A DNA stretch of 64,000 nt from a virus. Shown here piece by piece: positions 34,601-47,600 of the stretch. Under the pieces are notes generated by a model that worked only from the letters and a program-made list of their open reading frames with translations, made no database searches and was not told the origin of the DNA. The stretch lies in the IMG/VR virus record IMGVR_UViG_3300020056_002227, positions 62,001-126,000 of that record; one strand, written 5' to 3'. The translations under genes and the position numbers were made by a program. Positions within the stretch are counted from its first letter, which is position 1. Each line of letters starts with the position of its first letter.

Positions 34601-37200
34601 AAACTTATGCAACTGGATTTAGAAACTGCGTAAGTAATGCTTACAGTTACAGAGGTGTTGGTGAAATTTCACCTCCATACGATGCGGCGTATGATACTAC
34701 AGTGAATCCAGCAGAAATCAATATTGATATGACCGCTGCATTCACGGATTTCGTCGATAATCTCCAAGAGTTTATTCCTCTTACCGATGTGACCACAGAA
34801 AGAGTTGTGGGGCCGTTAGAGACTTGGAATGATGTCGGACCTGGTTGGGCTCCCCCAAGAATGGCTAATTGGGGTAACTGGGGTGATTTCCAATTCCCAG
34901 GTGCTGGAAACACATTCACCCAGAGAATTGAAACGACAACCAGAAGCATCGAATTGAATCAAGCTGCACAAGTTCAGAATATTCAGGTTGGAGAATTCGT
35001 ACGGAATTTCAATTTTGAACCTTATATGGCTGGCCGAGACGTTAAGATTTATATGTCGGGTTTGAGACCAGATGCAAGACACTGGTTCTTCTTTGATGGA
35101 GTAGATGTTAATCCTCATGTGTTCCCAGGTACAGAAGCAGACAGAGCACAAGACGTGGAGAGAACAAAAGCCGGTGGTGTTGAGGTTACCACAGATTCTA
35201 ATGGCGTATTAAGAGCGGTCTTTGCTATTCCACCAGAGACGTTCTTCGTCGGTGATCGTGTCCTTGAAATTGTAGATGTCGACACATATGATCAGATAGA
35301 TTCTGCTGCAATTTCGAAAGGATTTGTCACATATCGAGCCTATAACTTCTCCGTAGAAAAGACCTCTGTCGGTGTATCTACAAGAGCACCAGATTTCGAT
35401 ATCAACACATCATCTTCTTTCAGAAATGTGGTAAGACGTATTCCTGCTGGAGATCCTCTTGCTCAAACATTCTTTATTAAGAAAGGTATGGGTCAAGGTA
35501 GTAACAGTATATACATTTCCAATATTGACTTGTTCTTTAAGCGTAAGAGTACAACCAATGGAGTTACTGTTGAACTGAGAGAGGTGGTCAACGGCTATCC
35601 TTCTGGTCAAGTTCTTCCATTCGGAAAGGTCCATAAGTTACCTGGTGATGTAAATGTGTCAGACGATGCTTCTGTAGCAACAACATTCTCATTTGATGCA
35701 CCCGTGAGAATGGATGTTGAAAAAGAATATGCAGTATCAATTAAACCTGATGCTCAAGATCCTAATTATTTGGCATTCATCTCTCAAGTCGGTGGTGTTG
35801 ATTTGACACCAGGTGATACCCAAGGATCTGCAATTGTTCAAGACTGGGGTGACGGTGTTCTCTTCAGTTCTACTAATAACAGTGCTTGGAGATCTTATCA
35901 AGACGAAGATCTGAAATTCACTCTGCGTAGACATAATTTTAATCAGTCTACCGGTAGTGTAACACTCACAAATAATAAGAATGAATTCTTTACACTATCC
36001 GGTGGTAATGGCAGATTCAAGTTGGGAGAAAAAATCTATCAGACAAAGTCGAGAGATTCAGCAACAACCGGTAACCTTGGACTTTCTGATTCAGGTGGTG
36101 CAAGAGTTACACTAACTGGTACAGCACTTGATCAAACCTATTTCGATGGTGATTATATTATCCTAGAGGTAGGAGGTGATAAAGACATCTTTAGAGTTGA
36201 GAGTGTACCTGGAGCCACTTCCATCATTGTGAACAAACCAGTAAACCTTGGTGCAGGGCCGACATTTATAGATACTGGAATTCAACACTCTCCGGTGGTT
36301 GTGGGTGAGATTTCTTTCTGGGATCGTAATGATCCTACTAAGATGCATCTAGAGGCAAGCACTGCTAATTCTACACGATTCTTTACCACTGGTACCATCA
36401 ACGGCTTGGATAGTGGATTTACTGCAACAATCGATTCGGTAGATAATATTAATCTAAGTTATTTCCAGCCCATGATAATGAAGGCTTCTGATTCATCATC
36501 TAAGACCAGTGGCTTCGGAACATTCAACCCTTATGATGATGGTAGTACAACTTATTCGATGCCGATTAGATTCAATGATAATAACCACTTCAATGTAAGA
36601 GGTACTATATTATCAAGTGCAAGTAATATTGTAACGAATCCAAACAGTACTGCTGAGTTTTCATTGACTATAGAGATGGAAAATTCGGGTGATGTTACTT
36701 CCACACCTTTCGTAGATGTGGAAGTTTCGAAAATGATTGCATATCAATATCAATTAAAAGATACAAGTGCACCGGGTTACAGCCCTCTTTCCAACCCGAC
36801 CTCGATGTATATTTCAAAAGTAATCGAATTAGCACCAGAACTGGATGCTGAAGATATTTACGTAGCAACAACGGAATATAGACCACCTGGTTCCACAGTC
36901 AAAGTTTATATGAGAGCACAAAATCAATATGACAGCCAATCATTCAAAGAAGTACCTTGGGTAGAACTTGAATGCTTTGAAGGTTCCGATGTAAATTCTT
37001 CTATATCCGACATTAATGATTATAGGGAATTTGGCTACAGGCTTCCAGAAAATTATTCGGGGTTGTATCAATATGCAAGCAATGCCGGACTTAAGAATTT
37101 TTCTGGGTTCCGTAGATTTGCTATAAAGATTGAATTGATTTCACCAAACGTACATACTGCACCAACACTAAGAGATTATAGAGCGATTGCAGTTACATAA
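31630..37200 (+). CDS. Giant baseplate/tail structural protein, DUF4815 type
   Basis: A 1856-residue protein. The N-terminus APYFDDFDLENQYHRVLFKP then GYAVQARELTQLQTMLQSQ, followed by QFGDNIFKEGSIV, is the DUF4815 signature widespread in T4-like marine phages. The C-terminal half is built of beta domains with carbohydrate-binding-like features (AQTFFIKKGMGQGSNSIYIS, VTVELREVVNGYPSGQ and NEYAVSIKP-like strands) and ends with APTLRDYRAIAV. Position after gp8 suggests the gp10/appendage place at the baseplate rim. No enzymatic motif is seen. Confidence 0.75.
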   Translation: MPINTDLNAAPYFDDFDLENQYHRVLFKPGYAVQARELTQLQTMLQSQIEQFGDNIFKEGSIVKGCNFTELDDLQYVRLQDTWIPYDANGVAQAQTGFDPRAYVPQRVTVVAEGVETEFDEIYQLTGETSGLRANVIAADQGVEVRTPDLNTFYINYLNSNETNNYRVFQPGEVLTLSLLRFKAGTQDPAAGQGQAVIQGKVTTTNVVTTTGKSFGIQSAPGIIFQKGHFLFADAQTLVVSKYNNLPNDVNVGYNVQESTIAAINDGSLYDNANGSRNENAPGADRLKLVPSLTVLTSSEAETAADFFTLVRYQNGNAITLRDVSQYNVLGDELARRTYEESGNYVLEKFPLGTDDRIPAGASNTEVYAVLGSGIAYVKGYRVENSADRSFKIDQIVETETVSNQSISFNYGGGYPIDYNNGTNWVSSGTTDIDWHSVILRDPLSSNMGSAVVYNITPTEVYMTGVEVNGGEFGNDIHEIFDSNGAIVFDGDFGVTPGEGGTYQKQSGNEALIFPTGHRSLFSTEKMAIPVRVRENVSGITGNTITINANPGEDFNCNNDEVLVVGSGPSQVRVISVATASNNSQLIIGCNPADSVGSQATVYFNKRLVGSTVDGVSPFDKVVRTPYIRQTWNASQSKYSLGFPDVFDIISITDANGVDVTESFRLISNQKDTYYDISYMEYIPGRPQPTGSMLIQLKVFEISQGSGEYFFTINSYPSTLDLYDIPVYKAKNGSSYNLRECLDFRPYVDKDSNVDYTDDVAAASVPSSAVGDNSKVFTTITPITPARNASATAEITYYLQRVDTVACDSYGGIKLIKGREEKLAAPPTLDPDQMALGHVFVPGYPALSEREASRTGRKAYGVHTKTSGIKAFTMKDMHSLSKQIDRLSYYVSLSQLESSTQNMFIPDELGLNRFKNGFIVDPFNDLTVADVSDPFFKAAVPFNQKILTPALKTFPIDLVYKTSSGASIFPAPSNPKAATLGRDASVEILSQTYATGFRNCVSNAYSYRGVGEISPPYDAAYDTTVNPAEINIDMTAAFTDFVDNLQEFIPLTDVTTERVVGPLETWNDVGPGWAPPRMANWGNWGDFQFPGAGNTFTQRIETTTRSIELNQAAQVQNIQVGEFVRNFNFEPYMAGRDVKIYMSGLRPDARHWFFFDGVDVNPHVFPGTEADRAQDVERTKAGGVEVTTDSNGVLRAVFAIPPETFFVGDRVLEIVDVDTYDQIDSAAISKGFVTYRAYNFSVEKTSVGVSTRAPDFDINTSSSFRNVVRRIPAGDPLAQTFFIKKGMGQGSNSIYISNIDLFFKRKSTTNGVTVELREVVNGYPSGQVLPFGKVHKLPGDVNVSDDASVATTFSFDAPVRMDVEKEYAVSIKPDAQDPNYLAFISQVGGVDLTPGDTQGSAIVQDWGDGVLFSSTNNSAWRSYQDEDLKFTLRRHNFNQSTGSVTLTNNKNEFFTLSGGNGRFKLGEKIYQTKSRDSATTGNLGLSDSGGARVTLTGTALDQTYFDGDYIILEVGGDKDIFRVESVPGATSIIVNKPVNLGAGPTFIDTGIQHSPVVVGEISFWDRNDPTKMHLEASTANSTRFFTTGTINGLDSGFTATIDSVDNINLSYFQPMIMKASDSSSKTSGFGTFNPYDDGSTTYSMPIRFNDNNHFNVRGTILSSASNIVTNPNSTAEFSLTIEMENSGDVTSTPFVDVEVSKMIAYQYQLKDTSAPGYSPLSNPTSMYISKVIELAPELDAEDIYVATTEYRPPGSTVKVYMRAQNQYDSQSFKEVPWVELECFEGSDVNSSISDINDYREFGYRLPENYSGLYQYASNAGLKNFSGFRRFAIKIELISPNVHTAPTLRDYRAIAVT

Positions 37201-37212
37201 GGCTTTTAAATT

Positions 37213-37395
37213 ATGCAAAATAGAAGAGATTCCGAAACACAAGCAGTTTTGAATACAGATGCACATGCTTTTAATAAATACAAAAGGGAAAGAGAATACT
37301 ACCGAAAAGTCACTCAAATGGAAAAAGACATTGTTGAAATTAGAACTTGTCTGGTATCTATTTGTCAACGTATGGAAAAATTAGAAAGTAGATAA
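37213..37395 (+). CDS. Small coiled-coil protein
   Basis: A 60-residue charged helical protein: LNTDAHAFNKYKREREYYRK then TQMEKDIVEIRTCLVSICQR with heptad-like hydrophobic positions. It sits between two large structural genes, 12 bases after the first, and ends 2 bases before the next. Similar small proteins occur at this place in marine T4-like phages. Possibly an assembly factor or a trimerising clip. Function unknown. Confidence 0.65.
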   Translation: MQNRRDSETQAVLNTDAHAFNKYKREREYYRKVTQMEKDIVEIRTCLVSICQRMEKLESR

Positions 37396-37397
37396 CA

Positions 37398-38540
37398 ATG
37401 GCCAGAAATATAGTAAATATCGAAACTACACAGACGTTTCAGAATTGGTTAGATAAGACCAATGAAATGGCCGCGGCATTCCGTACCAACGCGGTAACAG
37501 CATCACCGACCGGAGATACAACTGCAGGTAATGCTACTCTTCAAGGAATCTTTAGTGCAGAAAGTTTGGTTGCAACTAGCGGGGCATTATCTGCGGATGA
37601 AATCAGATCTGCTACTGCAAATGAAACAATTGAATTTACCTCCGTTGTTGATTTTAATTCCGGCGATCAAGTCACTGCTATTTTCACCAATAATAATGGT
37701 GGCAGAACTCGATATACAGATACGACCATTGCTTGGGACGTAGGTCTTAAGGACAGCGGTGGTAATTTTATCATCGATACTGGCTCCGCACCAATCAAGT
37801 TCGAACTGACTACTGCTGGTGTTCTTTCAGTACCTGTATTCCGATCAGATAATTATCAGAATGCTGATGGGTCTCCATTCGAGCCAGGTACAACCATTAA
37901 CGAATTATCTGATATCGGTGATGTATCAACCACGACACCTGCGAATGGTCAAGTACTCAAGTGGGATGGATCTGAATGGGCACCGGCAAATGATTTGGTC
38001 GGTACTGCTACAAGTGGTATTCAAAATGTTGTTGAAGATTCTACCCCTCAGTTGGGTGGTAATCTAGACCTGAATGGCAGAAGTATTGTAGGTTCGGGTG
38101 CCATGCAGATTACCGGTAATATTATCACCACCGGTGGTGTCCTGAGAGCCGACGGTACCGGAACTCACACTATAGGTGGTGCGATGAATGTGGGTGATAC
38201 GGTTACGGTCACAGGAGATGTACATGCGACAGGTAACGTAAGATCAGCCCACAGCACATCAGATATTCGTTTAAAAGAAAATTTAATAAGAATTCACAGT
38301 CCTTTAGATAAGGTAATGAGCCTTAATGGATATACCTTCAATTATAAGAACAACGAAGAAAGATCTGCTGGTCTTATCGCGCAAGAGGTTGAGAAGGTAT
38401 TGCCTGAAGTTGTTTATGAATTTGAAGAAGAGGGTACCCAGTATAAAGCCCTACGCTATGAGAATATGGTATCGCTTTTAGTTGAAGCAATTAAAGAATT
38501 AAAAGAAGAGATTGAAGAGTTAAAATCTGGGCGCAATTAA
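37398..38540 (+). CDS. Tail fibre with S74 self-cleaving chaperone domain
   Basis: A 380-residue fibre protein. The N-terminus IVNIETTQTFQNWLDKTNEM is a common attachment segment. Residues 60-270 are a thin beta stalk with short repeats (INELSDIGDVSTTTPANGQV and TPQLGGNLDLNGRSIV). From about residue 285 is the S74 intramolecular chaperone: SDIRLKENL with the Ser288/Lys293 dyad, SAGLIAQEVEKVLPEVV and a terminal coiled coil. In this family the chaperone trimerises the stalk and then cuts itself off before the catalytic Ser. A second S74 protein ends at 54027. Confidence 0.85.
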   Translation: MARNIVNIETTQTFQNWLDKTNEMAAAFRTNAVTASPTGDTTAGNATLQGIFSAESLVATSGALSADEIRSATANETIEFTSVVDFNSGDQVTAIFTNNNGGRTRYTDTTIAWDVGLKDSGGNFIIDTGSAPIKFELTTAGVLSVPVFRSDNYQNADGSPFEPGTTINELSDIGDVSTTTPANGQVLKWDGSEWAPANDLVGTATSGIQNVVEDSTPQLGGNLDLNGRSIVGSGAMQITGNIITTGGVLRADGTGTHTIGGAMNVGDTVTVTGDVHATGNVRSAHSTSDIRLKENLIRIHSPLDKVMSLNGYTFNYKNNEERSAGLIAQEVEKVLPEVVYEFEEEGTQYKALRYENMVSLLVEAIKELKEEIEELKSGRN

Positions 38541-38549
38541 TTTGGTTTG

Positions 38550-38557
38550 AATAAATA
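38550..38557 (+). promoter_or_regulatory. Possible late promoter box AATAAATA before giant adhesin
   Basis: AATAAATA lies 52 bases upstream of the ATG at 38610, in the 69-base gap that also contains a 13-codon mini-ORF (38568-38609). Confidence 0.4.
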
Positions 38558-38609
38558 TACCATTGATATGTATCCGTCTAAATATAAGAAGAAAAAGGGT
38601 AAAGACTAA

Positions 38610-41600
38610 ATGTCTAAGATTTCAGAACTCGGGCCGATTACAGGTGCCAATACTAGGTCAGAAGATTTATTTGTTATCGTAAACCTAGTACAGGGCGACG
38701 ACGGTACTAAAAATATTACTCGAAAAGAGCTCGTAGAAGCACTACAGTACGAGATTTTCAGTAGAATCCGAATCACTGGTGAATCGATCACCACTACCTT
38801 CATTTCGAACTCGGATCTTGACAACGTTAGAATCGATAATTCTACGATGGAAGATTCCGATATTTCTCGTAGTGATTTCAATAACGGTACACTCAGAAAT
38901 TCATCTGGTGACAATCTTGTAATCATCAACTCTCAATTCAATGACGGTACTGCTGATAACATCGTTATTACAAATTCCCAATTCAATCAAGGGGATATGG
39001 AAGATGTTGATGGCGATAATGTTCGCTTAATCAATTCGACGATTGATGACAGTGCCATCAGTGATTCAACTGCCAATAACATTAGCATCACAGATTCTAC
39101 ATTTAATAATGGTGCTCTATCTAACAGTACAGCAAATAATTTAGCCATTACCGCATCTACATTCGATAATGGTGAATTAACTAACAGCACTGGTGATAAC
39201 CTAGACATCACAAATTCTAATTTCGAAAATGGTACCATTGCCAATACTCAAATCGAAACCTCGGTATTCCAGAATGGTGTTGTTAGAGATTCAGATCTTA
39301 TTAATGTTGATATTACTGACTCGACATTTGATAATGGTGACCTAACAAATTCATCCGGCGACAATCTGACGATTGTAAATTCTGATTTCTCCGATGGTAC
39401 TGGTAATAATAATGTCTTTACCAATACCACAGTAGATAGAAGTTTAATTACAAATTCTGAAATTGCAAACACATCATTCACAGGTACGATGGATGGTGTA
39501 GTTGCTACTAACATGACCATTACCAGTTCTACTGCTGATGGTTTCAGCCAGAAGAATTCTACATTCGAAGACGGTGGTATTGACCGTTCGACTTTCGAAA
39601 ATGGTGTTATCGACAAATCTAAGCTTGTTGATTTCGATATGGAGATCAACGATGAGTTCGAACCACATATCGACGAGAACAGCTGGTTTGCACTCAAGAA
39701 TGAAAAGACTGGAGAGGTTGAGAGAATTACCTATGCTCAATTCTTCAGCGAGATTTCGAAGACCACTGAATCCGACCTGAAGATTTATGTGGATGCTGCA
39801 AAGGGTGATGATGATAATCCCGGCACGGTACTTCAACCAATCAGAACTCTTGAACGTGCTTCTGAATTGGCAAAAGAAAAGGCTGGTGGTTCTTTCGACC
39901 GAAATGCGATCAACAACGCCATTCATATCACGGTAGGCCCGGGTACATATTACACGAAAGGTAACATTGCATTACCAGATGATTGTGCCATGACCTCTAC
40001 TGCTGGTCAGTATGCTACAGTAATCGAGGCTTTGCCAGGATATGAACAGAACAACGCAATTCTTGTCGGTTCTGGTAACTACGTACAGGGTTTCGCATTC
40101 CAGAATTGGAAGATCGATAACTTCGATTTCCCAGAAGGTGGCTTTGCTTGTGCTTATAGACCCGGTGCTAAACTACTCCGATCTCCATATATCAGAGACA
40201 GCTCCCAGTTGTCTAACTTCCTACGAGAAGACGTAGAACCACCACTCCAGCCGTTCAATACCAAGGGCAATGTACTTGACCTCGGTAGAGAGTTTATTCT
40301 GGAAGTCGGCCATACAGGTGCCTTCTTACAAGACGACGAGATTACATTCTCCAGTGGTGCGAAAGGCTATATCTCATGGGATGATACAAATGATGCAGAT
40401 GCTGGTTTAACCCCAGACCTTGCTACAAACCGAAAAATCTTCGTCCGTAACCTGAAAAATAATAAAGGTTTTGCTGTAGGCGATACGGTTCGTTCTGAAT
40501 CTGGTGGTCTTGGTGTTATTCAAGAAATTGGCATCGATAACTTCCCGAACCCACTTGTCGGTAGAGGTGGTGGATGTATGTTGGCAGATAGAAGAGTCCT
40601 AGACCCCGACTCTCTCTACACATATGTTCTCTGCTTTGGTTTTACCCCTCGTTCTCAAAACGGTATGGGTTATGTAGCAAGAGACGGTGCTGGTGTTAAC
40701 GGAATTGGTTCTCTGTCTATCTTCGTTCGGGTGGCATTCTATGCTCTGAACGGTGGGCAGATGACTCTGAACAACTCTGGTACTCAGTTCGGTGATATCT
40801 CAATGAGAGCAAAAGGTAGTACCAAGATCTTTGCTCCGAAAGACACCACAGCCAATATGCTTGGTAACAGTGCCTTTGCAGATGTAATTACAGATAACGA
40901 AGATTTGATCATACAAGATATGGTCGAATACCTCACAGCAAATACAGCATCTGGTGGTCTTGGTTATACTGGCTACGATGCTGCTAAGTGTGAAAGAGAT
41001 TCTAAAATTATCATTGATGGTCTTGGATATGATATGTCGCTCGACACCAACTACTGGGGTCGACTTGCAGGCATTACATATCGTTCACCCATTTCTAGTA
41101 AGGTTGTTGGTGAACAGCTCGAAGCAACACTTGGAGCTAACAGATATTTGCAAGACAGAATCAATGATGTATTCCAAGGTTCAAACACGGAAATCTTTAC
41201 AAGAGCAAACACCTCTTGGAATGAACTCTACAATGTAGTAGAATACGGTGAAGAGAATATGAATCCAATCATATTCGCTGACACTGGTAATTCTGCTAGA
41301 ACATCTGCAAGAGAAATCATTCAAGACAATAGATCGTTTATCCAAGACGAATTGCTCGACTGGATCGATGACAATGACCAATTCTACGCTTATGATAGCG
41401 TCAAGTGCCGAAGAGACACAACAGAATATATTCTTCCAGCAGTAAAATATGATATGCTACTCGACACCAACTACAACTCGGTGAGAGCAGGTGGTGCATA
41501 TTACATGAAGTCTGCTGAGAAGGTTGTCGGCCAACAAAGAAATGAAACGATTGCAGCATATAAGAGACTGAAAGAACAGACCAATGAGTTGATTGATGCT

Positions 41601-44600
41601 AATTCTTTCATTGGAACAACGCGTGTTGATGAAGGTTTTGATGAGATCATTGCTGCCCTTGATAACCGAGGCACATTATATACACCTACAGATGCGACAT
41701 ATGACCCAGATACTGGTCTCATGGTTGCAACAATCGGTGCTCATACACTCACCGTTGGAAGAAAGATTCTTATCGGTGAAGGTGGAATCACATTTAGTTG
41801 CGGCACAGATGGTAACGTAACTCAAATTTCTCACCCAAGACCAACAGATCCTGCATTCAACAGCCCGTTGGAAATCTTGGCCGTTACAGCAACCACGATT
41901 ACAGTTGACGTTGGAACATCTTTCTATAAAGGTGTACACACATTCGTATCGGCACTAGATAACTCAATCATCGAATTGGGCTCTGAAATTACTTTCTCAG
42001 ACGATGCAGCAATCCCTGCTGACAGACGTAATGCAAGAAAGCAACTGCAGGCTAACAGAGGTTTCTTGCAGGATATGGTTATAGGATATATCGACAATAA
42101 CTATTTCCTATACGACTCTGAAAAGTGTGAGCGTGATATGACTCAATACATTCTACCTGCGGTAGAAAGAGACGTTATCACTGGATCCAATTTCAATGCT
42201 CGTCAAACAGGTATTGCTTACAGAGCCGGCACGATGGGTGCCGAGACAGTGGTCAGACAGCAATTACCAGAGACTGTTGGCGCAATCGAACATCTGAAAG
42301 GTTTAACCACTGCTGGGGTAAATGATCCAGCTGCATCTCACAGAGCAGAAGAATCGTTTAATCAGATTATTGATATTGTTAATAGCAATGGTAAGACATA
42401 TACTCCTACGTCTGGAACAACATATGATCCTGATACTGGTCAAATGATATTAGAGATTGGCTCTCATGATCTGCAAGAAGGTCAATCTATTATCATTGCA
42501 GACGAGAGTGTTACCTTTACCTGTGCCTTAGATTCTAATGTGACACAACATTCTTACCCACAGAAAGGTCATCCTGCATATAGAACTCCTGTAACAATTA
42601 ACAAAGTTACAGCAACCACTATATCCGTCAATGTTGGTGGATATGAGAATGGTACGGTTCACACATTTGTAAGTGCAACTGCTGATTGTATTAAGGCTGG
42701 TTCTTATATCAGTACATATACTCCATCTGATGCTCAATACGATCCAACTAATGGCGTAATGGTTGCAGTTATAGGCAAACACAATTTGGTCAAGGGAGAT
42801 TACATTCAATTCAAACCTTTGAGTATTACGTTTGAATGTAACGGAGATCAGATTACACACCCAAGACCTACTGATCCATTCTATAATAAGCAAATTAAAG
42901 TTGATGCAGTAACAGCAACATCGATCACAATGAATGTTGGTGATGCTGGTGGTTATACGGGTGCCCATACATTTGTAAGTGCAGAAGTTGGTGCGATCGA
43001 AGCAGATCCTATCATTTGGACAGATCCTGCAACATATCTGGATTACTATACACCGACGGATGCTACATATGATCCTAGCACGGGTATCAGTACGGTCACA
43101 TTACCAGGTCATGATATTGAAATTGGTGATTATGTTGAATTTGCTCCTTATAGTTTCACATTTACTTGTGCGGATGATGGCAATGCTACTGAGCATTCTT
43201 ATCCTCGTAAGGGTGACAGTAATTATCGTGAAACAATGGAAGTCACCAACGTCGCTGGAGATGTTATCACGGTTAATGTTGGTGGAACCGGTGGTGGTGG
43301 GTTACACACATTTGTAAGTGCATCAGATGCTGCCGTTGCTAAGACAACTTATAATTCTCAGGGTCAAAGAGCAAGAGAACAATTACAAGCTAACAGAACA
43401 TTCCTCCAAGAAGAGGTAATGGCCTTCCTCGATACGCAATACTTTGTCTTTGATGGCGATAAGTGTTCAAGAGACACAGGATATATTCTTGAAGCTGTCA
43501 GACGTGACGTATCTACTGGGTCGAATTATAATTCGGTCTATGCTGGTCTTGCATATCGTGCAGGAACTACCAGTGGAGATTATGTCATTTCAGACCAACT
43601 TCCACAAACCGTTGCTGCAATAGGTTATCTGAAAGATGAAATTGCAAGCAGAGTAACTGGTTCAGAGTTGACTGCCGCTAATGCAGGATTCGATGAGATT
43701 ATCGATATCTTGAGTAATGGTACAGGAAATGCAGATACCTTGAATTTTGGAACTGCAACTGTTGGTATTACTGGTCAAAACGGCAGATTACATTTACAAG
43801 CAAATAAGACATTCTTGCAAGAAGAAGCAATTGCGTACATTGCACAAGAATTCCCCGGCTTTGTTTATGATCAAGCCAAGTGCAGAAGAGATATTGGTTA
43901 TCTAGTAGATGCAATTTCTTTCGATATTTCTCATGGGTCTAATACCTCTGCAATCAATTTTGCTAGATTGTATTTCGATAAGGGTATTAGTACACTGCCT
44001 GAAAATCAAAAGGCTAAGACCGCAGAGGTTTATGAACACCTTGCAAATGTTGCTTCTAATATTGTACAAGCAATTGGTGTTACACCCACCACAGGCAATG
44101 CACAAAGTCAAGATATTGCAAATGCCGATGCTGGAATTGAAATTGCTAAGAGAACATATGATCTGATGGATCTTACTGCTAAGGTGATCAGAGAGGATAC
44201 TCTTGATTGGTTGCCAACAGCAATTGAACCCGGTTACAACACCGTGGCTCAGATGACAGCATCTAATACAATTGATGGAATTACAGAATCACTTCAGGGT
44301 GGTGTAATTAAGTACCTCAGAGAATTCCACAACGGTCTTCCTTATAATAAAGAAAAGTGCTACAGAGATGTCGGTCTCATTACCGATGCAATTTCTAAGG
44401 ATATCGAATACGGTGGAAATGCATCCACAATCGAAGCTGCAAAATATTACTTCACTGTCGATGAAAGACTTGCATCTTCTTATGAAGAACTCAGAACCAA
44501 GAACGTTCTTTCTATTCCAGTAACAGGTCAGTTCTCTGTGCTGGATGATCTGGCTGCAGTATCTGGTCTTAGAGAGGCTACAAATATTCTGCCTCAAGAA

Positions 44601-47600
44601 CAGCGTATTCCTACCAAGAGAGCGTTCGAACATCTGGCTGCAACCGCGGCCTCTATCGTTCAAGAAGTTGCAGTAACACCTACCACAGGTAATGCTCAAG
44701 TACAGGACGTATCTGGTACAGCCGCAGATGCTGCTACAGGTACAGCAGTGGCAAACCTGTTTAATATTATTTCTGGTGTTGTCGATGATAATGATCTCGA
44801 CAATCTGACCACTACCGAAGTCAAGCCACTTGCTGATCCTAATAGAACAGTTGCTCGTCAGCAGATCCAAATGAACAAAGAGTTCATTATTGATGAGGTT
44901 GTTGCTTATCTCAACGATGAGTTCTTCACCTTTGACGGTGAGAAATGTAAGAGAGATTTGGGCCTGATCATAGATGCAGTAAGACGAGACGTACTGACTG
45001 GTTCTGATTTCAATTCAAACTTTAACGGTCAGGCTTATAGGTCTGGAACTGTAGGTTCGAATTTGGTCATTGATGAACAGCTCACAGAAACCGTTTCTGC
45101 TATCAGATATGCAAAAGACCTTTGCGTGAATTCGATCGTCGATCCTGCTACGGCAACAATTGCTGCAGCAAGATTCGACAAGATTATCGATATCATGGGT
45201 AATGGTACTGCATATTCTAACGTAATTGAATACGGTTTTGATTCTGTCACGGCTGAAAGAATTAATGCAAGATCACAGTTACAGCTCAATAGAGCGTTCA
45301 TCCAGGCAGAAATAACTGCATGGATTGCACTGAATTACGGATCACTCACATATGATGTTGCTAAGTGTGAAAGAGACGTTGGCTATCTGGTAGATTCTGT
45401 GTCTTGGGATATTCAACACGGTGGTAATACAGCTTCGAGAAATAATGCAACACTGTATTTTGAGAATGCTGTAAGCACTCTACCTGAAGATCAACGTGCT
45501 CCTACTGCAGCCGCATTTGTTCACCTTGCTGCAGTTGCTAGATTAATTGCTAATGGTGATCCTGTCACACCTACAACTGGTAATGCCCAGACACAGAATA
45601 CTGCTTCTGGTAACTCCGGTGGACCAATTGCAAGTGTTGTAGAGTCTCTATTCACAATTGTCGCAAATGCAATTCAGCAAAATGGAATCGACGGATTACC
45701 TGCTCTTGAAGAGCCTATTGTAACTGCTTATAATCCAGAATTGCAAGCCGCATATAATTCTATGGGCACAGCAAAGATAACTGCCCAAGACGGCGTATTG
45801 CAACACCTTTCTACTTACTTCAATACTCTTTACTACAATGAAGATAAGTGCAGAAGAGATACCGGCTACATTATCGATGCCGTATCACACGATATTCAAT
45901 ACGGTGGTAATGCTGCTACTGTAAATGCTGCTCACAACTACTTCCAAAATGCTGTAAGTACATTGCCTCTCAATCAGAGAGAACCTACCAGAAAGGCATT
46001 CTTACGCTTGGGTATGGTGATGAATCATATTACCCGCGAGATGGAAGTAACACCGACTGTTGGAAACACACAGACTCAATTCTATAACCATGTTGCTGCA
46101 AATCCTGCAACAGGCATGTTGGTTGAAGATCTGGTTAAGATTGTTGCTAATTCGGTTGATGATGCAACTCCGGCAACTACAGCAATTCCTGCAATTGTTG
46201 AACCTTCTCAGACATGGGTTTCTGGCAATTACACCAGTGCTGTAGATGTGATAGAGAGTTCTTCTAAGACATGGGCAGACGGTGTGATCAGTCACATTAG
46301 TACCACTTACAACGGATTGAGCTTCCCACGAGGTAAGTGCAGAAGAGATGTTGGATATCTTGTTGATGCCGTTTCTCACGATGTTCAATACGGTGGAAAC
46401 TATGCTAGTAGAATTGCGGCAGGAATTTATTTTGAGAATGGAATTTCTGTACTCCCAGCAGACACTAGAGTACAAACCGCTGACATTTATAATTTCCTAG
46501 GTGTTCTATTGGCTGGTGTTGTGCAAGAGACTGATGTTTCTAATACTACACTAACAGATACAGCACAAGATACAAGTGGTACTCCTGCTACTCTAACCGA
46601 AGGTACAAGAGTTGCAGAGTTGATATCGATAGTAGAAACCGTAATTAGAGATGACGATTTAGATGCTCTGCCAATTATGGAAGAGCCAGATACATCTTGG
46701 GTTGCGGCAGATCTCATTGCAACAGCAGAGATGATCGATGACAATACCGAAGAGCTGTCAATTGATCTGGTCGAATTCTTAAGAAGAGAATTTGATGTTC
46801 TGGATTACAACCGAGATAAGTGTCGACGAGACACTGGATATCTACTTGATGCATTTAGCTATGATCTGAACTATGGAGGTAATACTGCATCTCGCTGGAA
46901 TGCTGACTTCTACTTCTGGAATCAGATTTACAGAATCCCAGAAGATCAGAGAGTACCTACTGCTAGATCTTATCAGCAACTCGGTCGAATCTGTAAAGAT
47001 GTTGTCCTTGGTAAATACCCAGGTCAGGTCGTCAAGAGTGGAACTGGAACCGAGGTAGAATCTAAAAAGGTTCAGGACCTTGCAAACATCTTCTACCTGA
47101 CTCAAATAAATAACGATACAACATATCTACCCGTAAAAGAAGAGCCAGATTATAGCTGGATTCCAGATATTGTATCTGATGTGTCATCGATTCTGGAGTT
47201 TAATAAGATTGATCTAGCTTTCGATACAGTAAGATATGTAAATGCGACATATAAATACATTGATATTAATCTCACACGTAGAGATGGTTTGAATTTGTTG
47301 AAGGCCATTGAGCAAGACTTTAAGACGCTCAACCCACAGGGGCCACCTGCTTCAGATGATTACCTAGAGAACGGAGATAGACAAAGAACCAGAGCATATA
47401 CAGCTGCATTGTTTGATTTCAATGGTAATCAGGCATTCCCTGTATTCAATGCTACAACACCTGGTTTGAGGTATCAAAGTTCTGTACAAAGAAGTGCTGG
47501 TGATGCAACTGATGTTGATGGTGCAATCCCTCTGGCAGACCGCAAACCATATTATGCATATATTGTGGCAACAGACTTGAATACAAGTTTCTACGCTGGA

